Shown here in pieces: positions 1 through 8,113 of a stretch of 64,000 nt of DNA. The stretch covers positions 1 to 64,000 of the forward strand of contig JBAZID010000007.1 in assembly GCA_041651995.1 (NCBI GenBank), read 5' to 3'. The notes under the pieces were generated by a model, which was not told the DNA's origin, searched no databases, and saw only the letters and a program-made list of their open reading frames with translations. The DNA is from Sulfuricella sp. (GTDB lineage: Bacteria; Pseudomonadota; Gammaproteobacteria; Burkholderiales; Sulfuricellaceae). Each line of letters opens with the position of its first letter. The first letter of the stretch is position 1. The position numbers were made by a program, and so were the translations under genes.

Positions 1-411
1 GATGCCCGCGAACCGTCCCAGTTCGTCTTTGGTGACGGAGCGCGGCGTCTGGGCGTGCTGACTGACGCCGGTTGCTCAACCCCTCATATCGAGACCACTC
101 TGAACGCTTGTCATGCGCTGGTCCTGGAATGTAATCACGATGCGGATATGCTGCGCAATGGCCCCTATCCGCCGGGCCTGAAGCAGCGAGTTGCGGGGCG
201 TTTTGGACATCTGGATAACGAAGCGTCCGCGGCGTTACTGGGCAGGCTGGACGTGAGTCTGCTACAGCATGTGATTGCGGCGCACCTGAGTGAAAAGAAC
301 AACCTGCCTCATCTAGCTAAAGGGGCGTTGAGCCGGGTACTGGGTTGTGATGCGAATTGGATTGGAATTGCGGAACAGGAAGCCGGGTTCGAATGGCGGC
401 AGATCATTTGA
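1..411 (+). CDS. MBL-fold metallo-hydrolase, YycJ/WalJ-like (5' end cut by window)
   Basis: The frame is open from base 1 and stops at 409-411, so only the last 136 residues are visible. The segment ECNHD, then NGPYPPGLKQRV and GHLDN, is characteristic of the C-terminal half of YycJ/WalJ-type metallo-beta-lactamase-fold hydrolases, which hydrolyse phosphoester substrates in the cytoplasm and carry metal ligands in an N-terminal HxHxDH motif. That N-terminal motif lies outside the window, so activity cannot be judged. The gene ends 14 bases before a bidirectional terminator and converges on a small lipoprotein gene. The family call is good; the substrate is unknown. Confidence 0.8.
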   Translation, partial: DAREPSQFVFGDGARRLGVLTDAGCSTPHIETTLNACHALVLECNHDADMLRNGPYPPGLKQRVAGRFGHLDNEASAALLGRLDVSLLQHVIAAHLSEKNNLPHLAKGALSRVLGCDANWIGIAEQEAGFEWRQII

Positions 412-424
412 AATTTTTTGACGT

Positions 425-456
425 AAAAAAAGCCAGCCCGAGGGCTGGCTTTTTCA
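425..456. terminator. Bidirectional intrinsic terminator
   Basis: An 8-bp stem (AGCCAGCC/GGCTGGCT, 431-450) is flanked by an A-run on the left (425-430) and a T-run on the right (451-455). It can therefore end transcription from both strands. It sits exactly between two convergent genes. Confidence 0.85.
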
Positions 457-473
457 TTGCGCTAAGACCTGAA

Positions 474-701
474 TTACTTGGCAGGTTCAGCAGCAGGAGC
501 GGCAGGAGCAGCAGCGTCAGCAGGTGCAGGAGCAGCAGCGTCAGCAGCAGGTGCAGCAGGTGCAACAGGTTCAGCAGCAGGGGCTGCAACAGGAGCCGGT
601 GCTTCAACAACAGGAGCAGGAGCAGGAGCGGCTTCTTCTTTTTTACCGCAAGCAGACAAAGACAGGGCCAGCAGAGCGGCGAGCAGAACGGAATGTTTCA
701 T
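474..701 (-). CDS. Small Ala/Pro-rich lipoprotein
   Basis: A 75-residue protein with a lysine-containing n-region, a hydrophobic core and the lipobox LSAC followed by GKKEE. This predicts signal peptidase II cleavage and lipidation of the cysteine. The rest is almost only Ala, Pro, Val, Glu and Asp in imperfect repeats, a low-complexity stalk with no recognisable fold. Such proteins are probably envelope tethers or spacers; no specific function is visible. The other long open frames across this stretch, on both strands, are by-products of the GC-rich repetitive codons. The gene ends at the shared terminator. No partner gene is evident. Confidence 0.75.
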   Translation of the reverse strand: MKHSVLLAALLALSLSACGKKEEAAPAPAPVVEAPAPVAAPAAEPVAPAAPAADAAAPAPADAAAPAAPAAEPAK

Positions 702-901
702 TGTTTCTTTCCTTTGAAAAATTACATGTAATTACGATAAAGTTGTCGGTTATTCCAAATGAATTCGGGGCGCCAACCGACGCGAAGTATTCTATATGCC
801 TTCTCCGGGAAATGCTAGAGCTCGACCGGTAAAATATTATGAATAAGTAATTTACTGATATGCATTAATAAATCTTATGCAATCAACCCGTGTGGACCCG
901 T

Positions 902-1405
902 TCATAAACCCAGCGTGGTCGGTGGTGCTGCGGGTTCGGATAGTTCCAGAATTTCGTTGAAGCGCCGGATCAGATCAAGCGCGGCATCCTTGTCGTTCAG
1001 GCTCAAAGCCGCACGAGGGTGGTCATAATGAAAACGATGCAAAAAGTGGGCGTCATCCGCGATGATGAAGGGGTCGGTTGCGATGCGCGCTTCAGCGGTT
1101 GTTTGATAAACATTGATCGCGTGACTGAACTGTCTGAGCAGATTCATCATGCGTGGGCATTCACTGGTCAGGTAGCGCGTGTCATGGAGGACGATAGCCA
1201 GCCGGTTCAAGCGGCTGGCAAGCAGGAAGCTTTGCAATAGCTCGAAGCGTTGCAGGCTGTTGTAACCCTCGCTGCGCAGATCGTAATCAAAAATGCGCAA
1301 CTCGCGACTGGCTTGCTGGATGATGGTGTTGATGGCCTGTTCATATTCCAGCGGCCCTTCAAGGCGGCGATACTCGGGTGTGGCGGGGATGGTCGGTTCA
1401 GTCAT
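902..1405 (-). CDS. Conserved hypothetical protein, possible PLD-like fold
   Basis: The 167-residue protein starts at ATG 1405, chosen because GGAGCAAGG lies just upstream; the frame continues 13 codons further without a better site. The sequence has the pattern ELRIFDYDLRSEGYNS, then ASRLNRLAIVLHDTRYL and a C-terminal DDAHFLHRFHYDHPRAA segment. I recognise this as a conserved type seen next to housekeeping genes in betaproteobacteria, possibly related to inactive phospholipase-D-like folds, but I cannot assign a function. It has no signal peptide or membrane segment. It is divergent from bcp, sharing a gap of about 150 bases. Confidence 0.65.
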   Translation of the reverse strand: MTEPTIPATPEYRRLEGPLEYEQAINTIIQQASRELRIFDYDLRSEGYNSLQRFELLQSFLLASRLNRLAIVLHDTRYLTSECPRMMNLLRQFSHAINVYQTTAEARIATDPFIIADDAHFLHRFHYDHPRAALSLNDKDAALDLIRRFNEILELSEPAAPPTTLGL

Positions 1406-1553
1406 GAGCCTTGCTCCAGCACGATGTAAGCAGCACAGTACCACTGCTATGGCAGGTTTTCCACTTTGCCGTGGGAGGCGCTCGAAAGTTTAGCCGTTTG
1501 GGAAAATCAGTTAGAATGTGCGCGCCATATCCTTAACGATGGATGAGACCCCG

Positions 1554-2024
1554 ATGCTAGAAATTGGTCACCCCGCCCCCGCTTTTCGCTTGCCTGATTC
1601 CGATATGGAAATGCTGGGCCTGAAAGACTTCAAGGGCAAGAACCTGATCCTGTATTTCTATCCCAAGGACGATACGCCGGGTTGTACGATTCAGGCTATC
1701 GAGTTCAGTGAACTGGAAGAAGACCTTGCCCAGTTGAACACCGTGGTGCTCGGCGTCAGCCGGGATGACTGCATTTCCCATGCCGCATTTCGCGACAAGC
1801 ATGGCCTTTCTGTCAGGCTGCTGGCCGATACCGAGGGCGAAATGTGCGAGAAATACGGGGTATGGCAGGAAAAAGAAAAGGACGGTGTAAAGAAAATGGG
1901 GATCGTTCGTTCCACTTTTATTATCGATAAACAGGGTGTATTGCGTCACGCGCTCTACAGCGTGAATCCCCGCGGCCATGCCGCTGAAGCGATGCGCCTT
2001 GTACAAACTCTGGAGCAAGCATGA
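1554..2024 (+). CDS. bcp: Thioredoxin-dependent peroxiredoxin, Bcp/PrxQ type
   Basis: A 156-residue AhpC/TSA-fold enzyme that reduces peroxides in the cytoplasm. The peroxidatic cysteine is Cys44 in TPGCT, after FYPKDD. Most Bcp proteins have a resolving cysteine five residues later (TPGCTxEAC); here that position is Ile49. Cys73 (in RDDC) and Cys98 (in GEMC) remain as possible resolving partners, or the enzyme may work as a 1-Cys type. The start at ATG 1554 was chosen because the protein then begins MLEIGHPAPAF as in the family and GGATGAG lies upstream; an in-frame GTG at 1518 and ATG at 1539 are less likely. It overlaps slyD by four bases (ATGA). Confidence 0.9.
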   Translation: MLEIGHPAPAFRLPDSDMEMLGLKDFKGKNLILYFYPKDDTPGCTIQAIEFSELEEDLAQLNTVVLGVSRDDCISHAAFRDKHGLSVRLLADTEGEMCEKYGVWQEKEKDGVKKMGIVRSTFIIDKQGVLRHALYSVNPRGHAAEAMRLVQTLEQA

Positions 2025-2515
2025 AAATTGCAAAAAATACGGTTGTATCCATTCGCTACGAGCTGCGCAACAGCGAGGGCGAAGTGCTGGAACAAAGCGA
2101 AGAGGCCGTCAGCTACCTGCATGGCGGCTATGACGGAATTTTTCCGACGGTGGAAGAAGCGCTGCATGACAAGGCCGTGGGTGATAACTGCGAGATCACC
2201 CTGGAACCGGACCATGCTTTCGGCGAATACGACGCAGACCTGGTGCGGATCGAGCCGCGCAGCCAGTTTCCCGATGACCAGCTGGAAGTGGGCATGCAGT
2301 TTGAAGGTGCCGCGGATGGAACGGCGGATGGAGAAGATGAATGGATTCTCTACACCGTGACCGATGTGACCGATGACAAGGTGGTCGTGGACGGCAACCA
2401 CCCCCTGGCCGGCCAGCGGCTGCTGTTCAAGTGCGAGGTCACCGAAGTACGCCCCGCCACGGCAGACGAAATCGCCCACGAGCACGCGCACGGCGAGCAT
2501 GGGCATCATCATTGA
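2021..2515 (+). CDS. slyD: FKBP-type peptidyl-prolyl cis-trans isomerase, SlyD-like
   Basis: The 164-residue protein has the FKBP core split by an insert-in-flap domain (roughly residues 65-125). Family marks are YLHGGYDGIFPTVEEAL, GEYD, and the NHPLAG motif before the last strand. The protein ends in a histidine-rich tail (HEHAHGEHGHHH), as in SlyD, which binds nickel and other metals. SlyD acts as a cytoplasmic folding helper and in metal delivery to hydrogenase maturation; no hydrogenase genes are near, so its client here is unknown. Translation is probably coupled to bcp through the ATGA overlap. It converges on mutS across a heptamer repeat hairpin. Confidence 0.93.
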   Translation: MKIAKNTVVSIRYELRNSEGEVLEQSEEAVSYLHGGYDGIFPTVEEALHDKAVGDNCEITLEPDHAFGEYDADLVRIEPRSQFPDDQLEVGMQFEGAADGTADGEDEWILYTVTDVTDDKVVVDGNHPLAGQRLLFKCEVTEVRPATADEIAHEHAHGEHGHHH

Positions 2516-2520
2516 TAAGC

Positions 2521-2626
2521 GTGAGGGGTGAGGGGTGAGGGGTGAGGGGTGAGGAGTGAGGAGTAGAACCATGTTCGGAGCGGGCTTTTGACTTTTCGCC
2601 TCACCCCTCACGCCTCACCCCTCACC
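2521..2626. repeat. GTGAGGG heptamer repeat with inverted copy
   Basis: Six to seven tandem copies of a GTGAGGG-type heptamer (2521-2566) are followed, after about 32 bases, by the reverse-complement array (2599-2626). The two blocks can fold into one long hairpin between convergent slyD and mutS, so it may also act as a terminator. Related arrays lie at 29655-29718, 46531-46611 and 54875-54903. Confidence 0.85.
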
Positions 2627-2631
2627 ATTTA

Positions 2632-5247
2632 CTACCCCATCTTCTTCAACCGGTAAACAAGCTCCAGAGCCTCCCTGGGGCTTAGCTCGTCCGGGTTCAG
2701 CTGTTTCAGCGCAGCGACTGCGGGGTGCTCCGCTTCCTCGGCGGGAGCCACTGCAAACAGATCTTGCTGCGGGCTGGCTTCCAGGCCTTGCTGTTCCAGT
2801 TGCAGCAGTCTTTTCTTCGCCTGCTGGATCACGCCTGCGGGCACGCCCGCCAGTTGCGCCACCTGCAGGCCGTAGCTCTGGCTGGCCGGGCCTTCTTCCA
2901 CGCTGTGCAGAAACACGATGCGGTCGCGATGCTCCACGGCATCGAGATGCACGTTGGCGACTTGCCTGAATTCCTGCGCGAGCTGGGTCAGTTCGAAATA
3001 ATGAGTGGCGAACAGGGTGTGGCAGCGGGTCTTGGCTATCAGCTGGCGCGCGATGGCCCAGGCCAGCGCCAGGCCGTCGAAGGTCGAAGTGCCGCGCCCA
3101 ATTTCGTCCAGCAGCACCAGGCTGTTTTCCGTGGCGTTGTGCAGGATATTGGCGGTTTCCGTCATTTCCACCATGAAGGTGGAGCGCCCGCCGGCCAGGT
3201 CGTCGGAGGCGCCGATGCGGGTGAAAATCTGGTCCACCGGGCCGATGCGCGCGTCCTGCGCCGGGACAAAGCTGCCGCAGTAGGCCAGCAGCACGATCAG
3301 CGCGGTCTGCCGCATGTAGGTCGATTTGCCGCCCATGTTGGGGCCGGTGATGAGCAGCATCTGGCGCGTGCGGGAAAGCCGGGTGTCGTTGGCGATAAAA
3401 TTTTCGGCCTGGTTTTCCACCACCAGGTGCCGCCCCGCCTGAATGTCGATCACCGCCTCCTCGCAGAATTCCGGCGCAGTCAGGTTCAGCGCCCCGGCGC
3501 GCTCGGCGAGGGCCGCCAGCACATCCAGCTCGGACACCGTGGCAGCGATGGCCTGCAAGGCGGCAAGGTGGGGCTGGAGCGTATCCAGCAGGCCTTCATA
3601 CAGCAGCTTCTCGCGCGCCAGCGCGCGTTCCGAGGCGGACAGTGCCTTGTCCTCGAAGGCTTTCAGTTCGGGCGTGATGTAGCGCTCGGCATTTTTCAGG
3701 GTCTGGCGGCGGCGGTAGTCCTCCGGCACATTGTCCGCCTGGGCGCGGCTGACCTCGATGTAGAAGCCGTGCACCCGGTTGTATTCGACCTTGAGGTTGG
3801 CAATGCCGCTGCGTTCGCGCTCGCGGGCTTCCAGGTCCAGCAGGAAATCGCCGCAATTGGTCTGGATGGCGCGCAGCTCGTCCAGTTCGGCGTCAAAGCC
3901 GCTGGCGATGACGCCGCCTTCGCGCAGCACGCTGCTGGGCTCGTCCATGATCGCCAGGCGTAATGTGTCAGTGATGTGCTGCGGCGCCGTGGTGGCGAGA
4001 TCGAGCTCCCTGAGGCGCGGGCTGTCGAGGCTCCCCAGGATGCCCTGCAAGCGGGGCAGCAGCGCCAGGCTGTCGCGCAGGCCGGACAGGTCGCGCGGGC
4101 GGGCGCTGCGCAGGGCGATGCGCCCGGTGATGCGCTCGATGTCCGCGCACTGCCGCAGGATTTTGTGGATGGCCTGGTGGGGTGCGGCGCCGCCATCGCC
4201 CAGCAGCGTGGCGATGGCGTCCTGGCGGCCGCGCAAGATGCCGTAATCGCGCAGCGGGTGGTGCAGCCAGTGGCGCAGGGCGCGGCTGCCCATGCCGCTG
4301 GCGCAGGTGTCGAGCAGGGACAGCAGGGTGGGCGATGTCTCGCCGCGCAAGGTTTCGCTGATTTCCAGGTTGCGCCGCGCGGCGGCGTCGAGCAGCACAT
4401 AGTCGCTCTCGCGCTCCACGCGCAAACTCTGGATGTGGGGCAGCTTGCCGCATTGCGTGGTCTGGGCATACTCCAGCAAGGCGCCAGCGGCGGCAATCGC
4501 CGGATTCAGGCCGGTGCAGCCGAAACCATCCAGGTCGCGGGTGCCGAACTGGGTGATCAGCTTGTGCTGGGCGGAATCCGCATCGAACTGCCAGGGCGCC
4601 AGTGTCTTGGTGGCACATTTTGTACTGGCCAGGGCGGCATGGGTGAAGCCATCGGGATACAGTATTTCCGACGGCCCGAGCCGTTCCAGCACCGCGCCAA
4701 GCTGCTCCGGCGCCATTTCCATCAGCGTGAAGCGGCCGCTGGCCAGGTTCAGCCAGGCCGCGCCGAGCTGGTTCCGCCCCTTAACCCCCCCCGCCCCCCC
4801 CTTGTCAGGGGGGGAAGTTGAGAGGGCCAGCAGCAGGCTGTCGCGCTTGTCGTCGAGCAGGGCGGCATCGGTCAGCGTGCCGGGTGTGATGATGCGCGCC
4901 ACCTTGCGCTCAACCGGGCCTTTCGAGGTGGCCGGGTCGCCCACCTGTTCGCAGATGGCCACCGTTTCACCCAGCTTGACCAGCTTGGCGAGGTATTGCT
5001 CGGCCGCGTGATAGGGAACGCCCGCCATCTTGATCGGCTCACCCGCGGAAACGCCGCGCGTGGTGAGGGTGATGCCCAGCAACCGGGCTGCCCGCTCCGC
5101 ATCACTGAAAAACAGCTCGTAAAAATCCCCCATGCGGTAAAACAGCAGCATGCCGGGGTGTTCCGCCTTGATGCGCAGGTATTGCACCATCATCGGCGTG
5201 TGTTTTTCAATGCCCTGGGAAGGGTCTTGTTTTGTCTTATCTAACAA
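2632..5247 (-). CDS. mutS: DNA mismatch repair protein MutS
   Basis: An 871-residue MutS that binds base mismatches and, with MutL, starts repair. The N-terminal mismatch-binding domain has the FYRMGDFYELF block (Phe42, Glu44 of the F-x-E reader). The ATPase has Walker A GPNMGGKST, then DEIGRGTST and ATHYFEL. The start is uncertain: TTG 5247 keeps the conserved residues before TPMMVQYLRIK but has a weak ribosome site, and ATG 5193 would begin inside the conserved block. Residues about 144-157 (TSPPDKGGAGGVKG, 4777-4818) are encoded by a dispersed palindromic repeat, in frame, in the connector domain. Normal MutS lacks this. All catalytic motifs are intact, so the protein is probably functional. 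Confidence 0.96.
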   Translation of the reverse strand: MLDKTKQDPSQGIEKHTPMMVQYLRIKAEHPGMLLFYRMGDFYELFFSDAERAARLLGITLTTRGVSAGEPIKMAGVPYHAAEQYLAKLVKLGETVAICEQVGDPATSKGPVERKVARIITPGTLTDAALLDDKRDSLLLALSTSPPDKGGAGGVKGRNQLGAAWLNLASGRFTLMEMAPEQLGAVLERLGPSEILYPDGFTHAALASTKCATKTLAPWQFDADSAQHKLITQFGTRDLDGFGCTGLNPAIAAAGALLEYAQTTQCGKLPHIQSLRVERESDYVLLDAAARRNLEISETLRGETSPTLLSLLDTCASGMGSRALRHWLHHPLRDYGILRGRQDAIATLLGDGGAAPHQAIHKILRQCADIERITGRIALRSARPRDLSGLRDSLALLPRLQGILGSLDSPRLRELDLATTAPQHITDTLRLAIMDEPSSVLREGGVIASGFDAELDELRAIQTNCGDFLLDLEARERERSGIANLKVEYNRVHGFYIEVSRAQADNVPEDYRRRQTLKNAERYITPELKAFEDKALSASERALAREKLLYEGLLDTLQPHLAALQAIAATVSELDVLAALAERAGALNLTAPEFCEEAVIDIQAGRHLVVENQAENFIANDTRLSRTRQMLLITGPNMGGKSTYMRQTALIVLLAYCGSFVPAQDARIGPVDQIFTRIGASDDLAGGRSTFMVEMTETANILHNATENSLVLLDEIGRGTSTFDGLALAWAIARQLIAKTRCHTLFATHYFELTQLAQEFRQVANVHLDAVEHRDRIVFLHSVEEGPASQSYGLQVAQLAGVPAGVIQQAKKRLLQLEQQGLEASPQQDLFAVAPAEEAEHPAVAALKQLNPDELSPREALELVYRLKKMG
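4777..4818 (-). repeat. Palindromic repeat inserted in frame inside mutS
   Basis: The coding strand reads CCCCCCCTGACAAGGGGGGG and continues into a second G-run and GTTAAGG. This matches the repeat at 8052-8084 (CCTCCCCTGACAAGGGGAGG). It is 42 bases, a multiple of three, and leaves the mutS frame open. Confidence 0.8.
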
Positions 5248-5355
5248 TTTGTTACGATACCCACGGTGAGATCAGGATTGGCCGGCTGGAAAGACGTATT
5301 TTATCCGAACTGCGGCAGCCGAAGCAGAAATGTCAATGTTGTGTTGCTACGCAAC

Positions 5356-5395
5356 GCCTGGCGGGTTACGCAAAAAACGCTAACCCACCCTACAT
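5356..5395. repeat. Half-copy of the GGGTTA(C)GC palindromic repeat
   Basis: TGGCGGGTTACGC, a short A-run, then GCTAACCCACCCTAC forms a hairpin in the 195-base gap between divergent mutS and the CACHE kinase gene. It resembles the inner part of the repeat at 7924-8038. Nothing else is visible in this gap. Confidence 0.6.
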
Positions 5396-5442
5396 TGCTG
5401 TTCCTGTCCGGTTTTGATGCGAAATGAGTTAACAGGCCCTAA

Positions 5443-7881
5443 ATGAACAATTTGAAAATGAGCATGCAGCCGCCTCTGACCAAACGGCGTTCCTTTCTGT
5501 TTCGCTGGCGGATTCTTGCCGCCGGGCTATTGGCTCTCGGTGCGCTTCTTGCCTACAACCTTTACCTTGACCATGTTCATGTCGATACGGTTGAGCGGGA
5601 GGTGCTGTCCGCGCAGGCCAGGGTGGTGGATGAAAACATGGCGAGCCAGCTGGATTCGATCAATCGGGCGCTGGCGGGCATTCGCAATGAGCTGCCGCGC
5701 TGGGAGCGGCTGAAGGACGGCAGGGAACAGGCCACGCATCGCCTGAAAGCGCTCAGCGAAGCAATGACCGGCGTGCGCACCATGCTGGTTCTGGATGCCC
5801 GGGGCATCGTGACCATTTCCAACCGGGAACAGCTGATTGGGCGTGATTTCAACCAGCGCGAATACTTTCAGATGCCGCTGCGCGACCCCGATCCGGAAAC
5901 CCTCTATGTCAGCCCTCCGTTCAGGACCGTGCTCGGGGTTTTCGCCATCACCGTGTCGCGCGCCATCATTGGCCTGGATGGGCGGTTCGCGGGCATTGTT
6001 TGCGCCACCCTGGACCCCGAGGAATTCGAGGTGCTGATAAATTCGGTGCGTTATGCGCCGGAAGTGTGGTCAGCCCTGGCACATGGCGACGGCAGGTTGT
6101 TCATGATGACGCCGGAGCGGAAGGGAGTGCCGGGCCTGGACCTGGCCAAACCCGGCACTTTTTTTACCCGCCACCGGGATAGCGGCAGGCAGGCCAATAC
6201 GATGAGTGGCATCGTTTATGCCACTGGCGATGAGCGCATGATCTCGCTGCGCACCATCCAGCCGCCGGCATTGCGCATGAACAAGCCCATGGTGGTGGCC
6301 GTGGCGCGCGACATGGACGCCATCTTTGCCTCCTGGCGCCGCGATGCGTATTTGCAGGGCGGCTTGTATGTTTCCCTGGTGCTGGTCTGTGTGATCGGCC
6401 TGTTTTTTTACCAGCGCCGCCAGCGCGATTACGATCTGCTGGCCGCCAGCCAGGAGGAAGCGCAACGGAAAGCGGCCGAGCGCCTCAAGCTGGCGACCGA
6501 GGCCGCCGGGGTGGGGGTGTGGGAATATGACCTGGCGAGCGGAGAACTCGTCTGGGATGATTCCATGTTTGCCATCTATGGCATGGATCCTGCGTTGTTT
6601 ACCCATGTCTACGAGGCATGGCGTAACAGCGTGTTGCCGGAGGATATCGAGCTGGCCGAAGCCGTAACCAGGGAAGCGGTTGAACAGGGCCAGCCCTTCG
6701 ACAGTTGCTTCCGCATTCGCCGCGGAGATGGACAGATACGCAGTATTCGCTCCATAGCGAGGGTTCATCACGATGAGTCCGGCCGGGCTGTGCGCATGGT
6801 CGGCACCAACGAGGACATCACCGATCGCAAGCAGGCCGAGGACGCCTTGCGGGCCAGCCAGGCCTCGCTGAAGGCCTTGCTGGACAACACGCCTTATCTG
6901 ATGTGGCTGAAGGATACCGGCAGCCGTTTTGTCGCGGTCAACAAGGCCTTTGTTCTCTCCAGCGGAAAAGCCAGCGCGGCGGAAATCATCGGTAAAACAG
7001 ATTTCGACCTTTGGCCGGAGGAACTGGCTGAGCGCTATCGGGCGGAAGACGTCGAGGTGATGACCACCTTGCAGCAGAAACTGGTCGAGGAACAGGAAAT
7101 CCATCTTGGGCAGCCTTGCTGGATGGAAACCTTCAAGACGCCCATTCTGAATCAGGATGGCCAGCTGCTGGGGACGGCCGGTTTTGCCCAGGACACCAGC
7201 GAGCGCAGGGAAAGGGAGCGGCAGCGCCTGGCCGACGCGGTGGCACACCGCGATACCCTGGTGCGCGAGGTGCATCACCGCATCAAGAACAATCTGCAAA
7301 GCGTGGCCGGCCTGCTGAGGCTGGAACTGGGCAAGTATCTGGAAATGAATCCGCGGCTTGAAACGGCGATCTGCCAGGTCTATGCCATCGCTGCGGTCCA
7401 TGGCCTGCAAAGCGCCGGGCCCGAAGAGGCTATCCTCCTCTCCGATACGGTGAGAGAAATCTGCCATGGAGTTCAGGAACAATTCCAGCGCCCGGTCGTT
7501 TTCCGGGTTGAAGATGACCGGCCCGGCTTCGCGCCAGTTCAGCTCGACAAGGATGAGGCGGTTGCCGTTGCCCTGGTGCTGAATGAGCTGATTCTCAACG
7601 CGGTCAAGCATACGCCCCAGGGCGGCGTCGATCCGGTGGTGGAATTGTGGACCGATGGCTGTCGTGCCCGGGTTTCCATCCACAATAGCCTGGCCGGGGA
7701 AGAAGACTTCGATTTCGCCAGCAGCAGGGGCGTCAATACCGGCCTGCGCCTGGTGCGTTCGCTGCTGCCGAAGCAGGGGGCTGAATTACGCTATGAAAAA
7801 GACGGGGAAAATTTCATGGTGACCCGTCTGGTCCTGACAGCGCCGGTCGTTGAAGCGGTACGCCAGGGAAACTCTGAATAA
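5443..7881 (+). CDS. Membrane sensor histidine kinase (CACHE-PAS-PAS-HisKA_2)
   Basis: An 812-residue kinase. One membrane segment (about 22-41) is followed by a periplasmic double-CACHE-like sensor (about 45-300, with LVLDARGIVTISN and FNQREYFQ), then a second membrane segment (about 305-326). Two PAS domains follow (about 345-465 and 470-595). The dimerisation domain is of the HisKA_2 type with HHRIKNNLQ; the phospho-acceptor is probably His612. A HATPase_c domain with LVLNELILNAVKH ends the protein. CACHE domains usually bind small organic ligands outside the cell. No response regulator is next to it; the receivers of the opposite-strand island are about 230 bases away. The start is ATG 5443, preceded by only a weak ribosome site. 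Confidence 0.88.
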   Translation: MNNLKMSMQPPLTKRRSFLFRWRILAAGLLALGALLAYNLYLDHVHVDTVEREVLSAQARVVDENMASQLDSINRALAGIRNELPRWERLKDGREQATHRLKALSEAMTGVRTMLVLDARGIVTISNREQLIGRDFNQREYFQMPLRDPDPETLYVSPPFRTVLGVFAITVSRAIIGLDGRFAGIVCATLDPEEFEVLINSVRYAPEVWSALAHGDGRLFMMTPERKGVPGLDLAKPGTFFTRHRDSGRQANTMSGIVYATGDERMISLRTIQPPALRMNKPMVVAVARDMDAIFASWRRDAYLQGGLYVSLVLVCVIGLFFYQRRQRDYDLLAASQEEAQRKAAERLKLATEAAGVGVWEYDLASGELVWDDSMFAIYGMDPALFTHVYEAWRNSVLPEDIELAEAVTREAVEQGQPFDSCFRIRRGDGQIRSIRSIARVHHDESGRAVRMVGTNEDITDRKQAEDALRASQASLKALLDNTPYLMWLKDTGSRFVAVNKAFVLSSGKASAAEIIGKTDFDLWPEELAERYRAEDVEVMTTLQQKLVEEQEIHLGQPCWMETFKTPILNQDGQLLGTAGFAQDTSERRERERQRLADAVAHRDTLVREVHHRIKNNLQSVAGLLRLELGKYLEMNPRLETAICQVYAIAAVHGLQSAGPEEAILLSDTVREICHGVQEQFQRPVVFRVEDDRPGFAPVQLDKDEAVAVALVLNELILNAVKHTPQGGVDPVVELWTDGCRARVSIHNSLAGEEDFDFASSRGVNTGLRLVRSLLPKQGAELRYEKDGENFMVTRLVLTAPVVEAVRQGNSE

Positions 7882-7923
7882 GCCTGAAAACCATATTCCA
7901 CCGCAAAGGGCGCAAAGTCTCAT

Positions 7924-8038
7924 GTAGGTTGGGTTAGGCGCGGTTTTTGCGCCGTAACCCAACAAACCCGAACATCAAGAACAGGTTTTGAAGTTTGGGT
8001 TTGTTGGGTTACGCGATAAGGCCGCTAACCCAACCTAC
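7924..8038. repeat. GTAGGTTGGGTTA palindromic repeat
   Basis: GTAGGTTGGGTTAG at the left pairs with CTAACCCAACCTAC at the right. Inner inverted segments (GCGCCGTAACCCAACAAACC and GGTTTGTTGGGTTACGCG, the first abridged from a longer run) make a long hairpin. It lies between convergent transcription units ending at 7881 and 8114, where it could serve as a terminator. Confidence 0.8.
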
Positions 8039-8051
8039 ATGGGACTTTAAG

Positions 8052-8084
8052 CCTCCCCTGACAAGGGGAGGTTTGGAGGGGTTT
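8052..8084. repeat. CCTCCCCTGACAAGGGGAGG palindromic repeat
   Basis: A short palindrome with a TGACAA centre followed by TTTGGAGGGG. The same element in a longer, G-richer form is inside mutS at 4777-4818. Confidence 0.7.
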
Positions 8085-8113
8085 GTTTGCGAAGATTCAT
8101 GTGCTACATGGCA

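Noticed and set aside
357..832. Overlapping frames opposite and alongside the small lipoprotein gene
   Set aside because: They arise from the repetitive Ala/Pro codons; only the minus-strand frame has a signal peptide and lipobox.
2521..2626. Tandem heptamer arrays as CRISPR
   Set aside because: Units are only seven bases with no spacers, and no cas genes are present.
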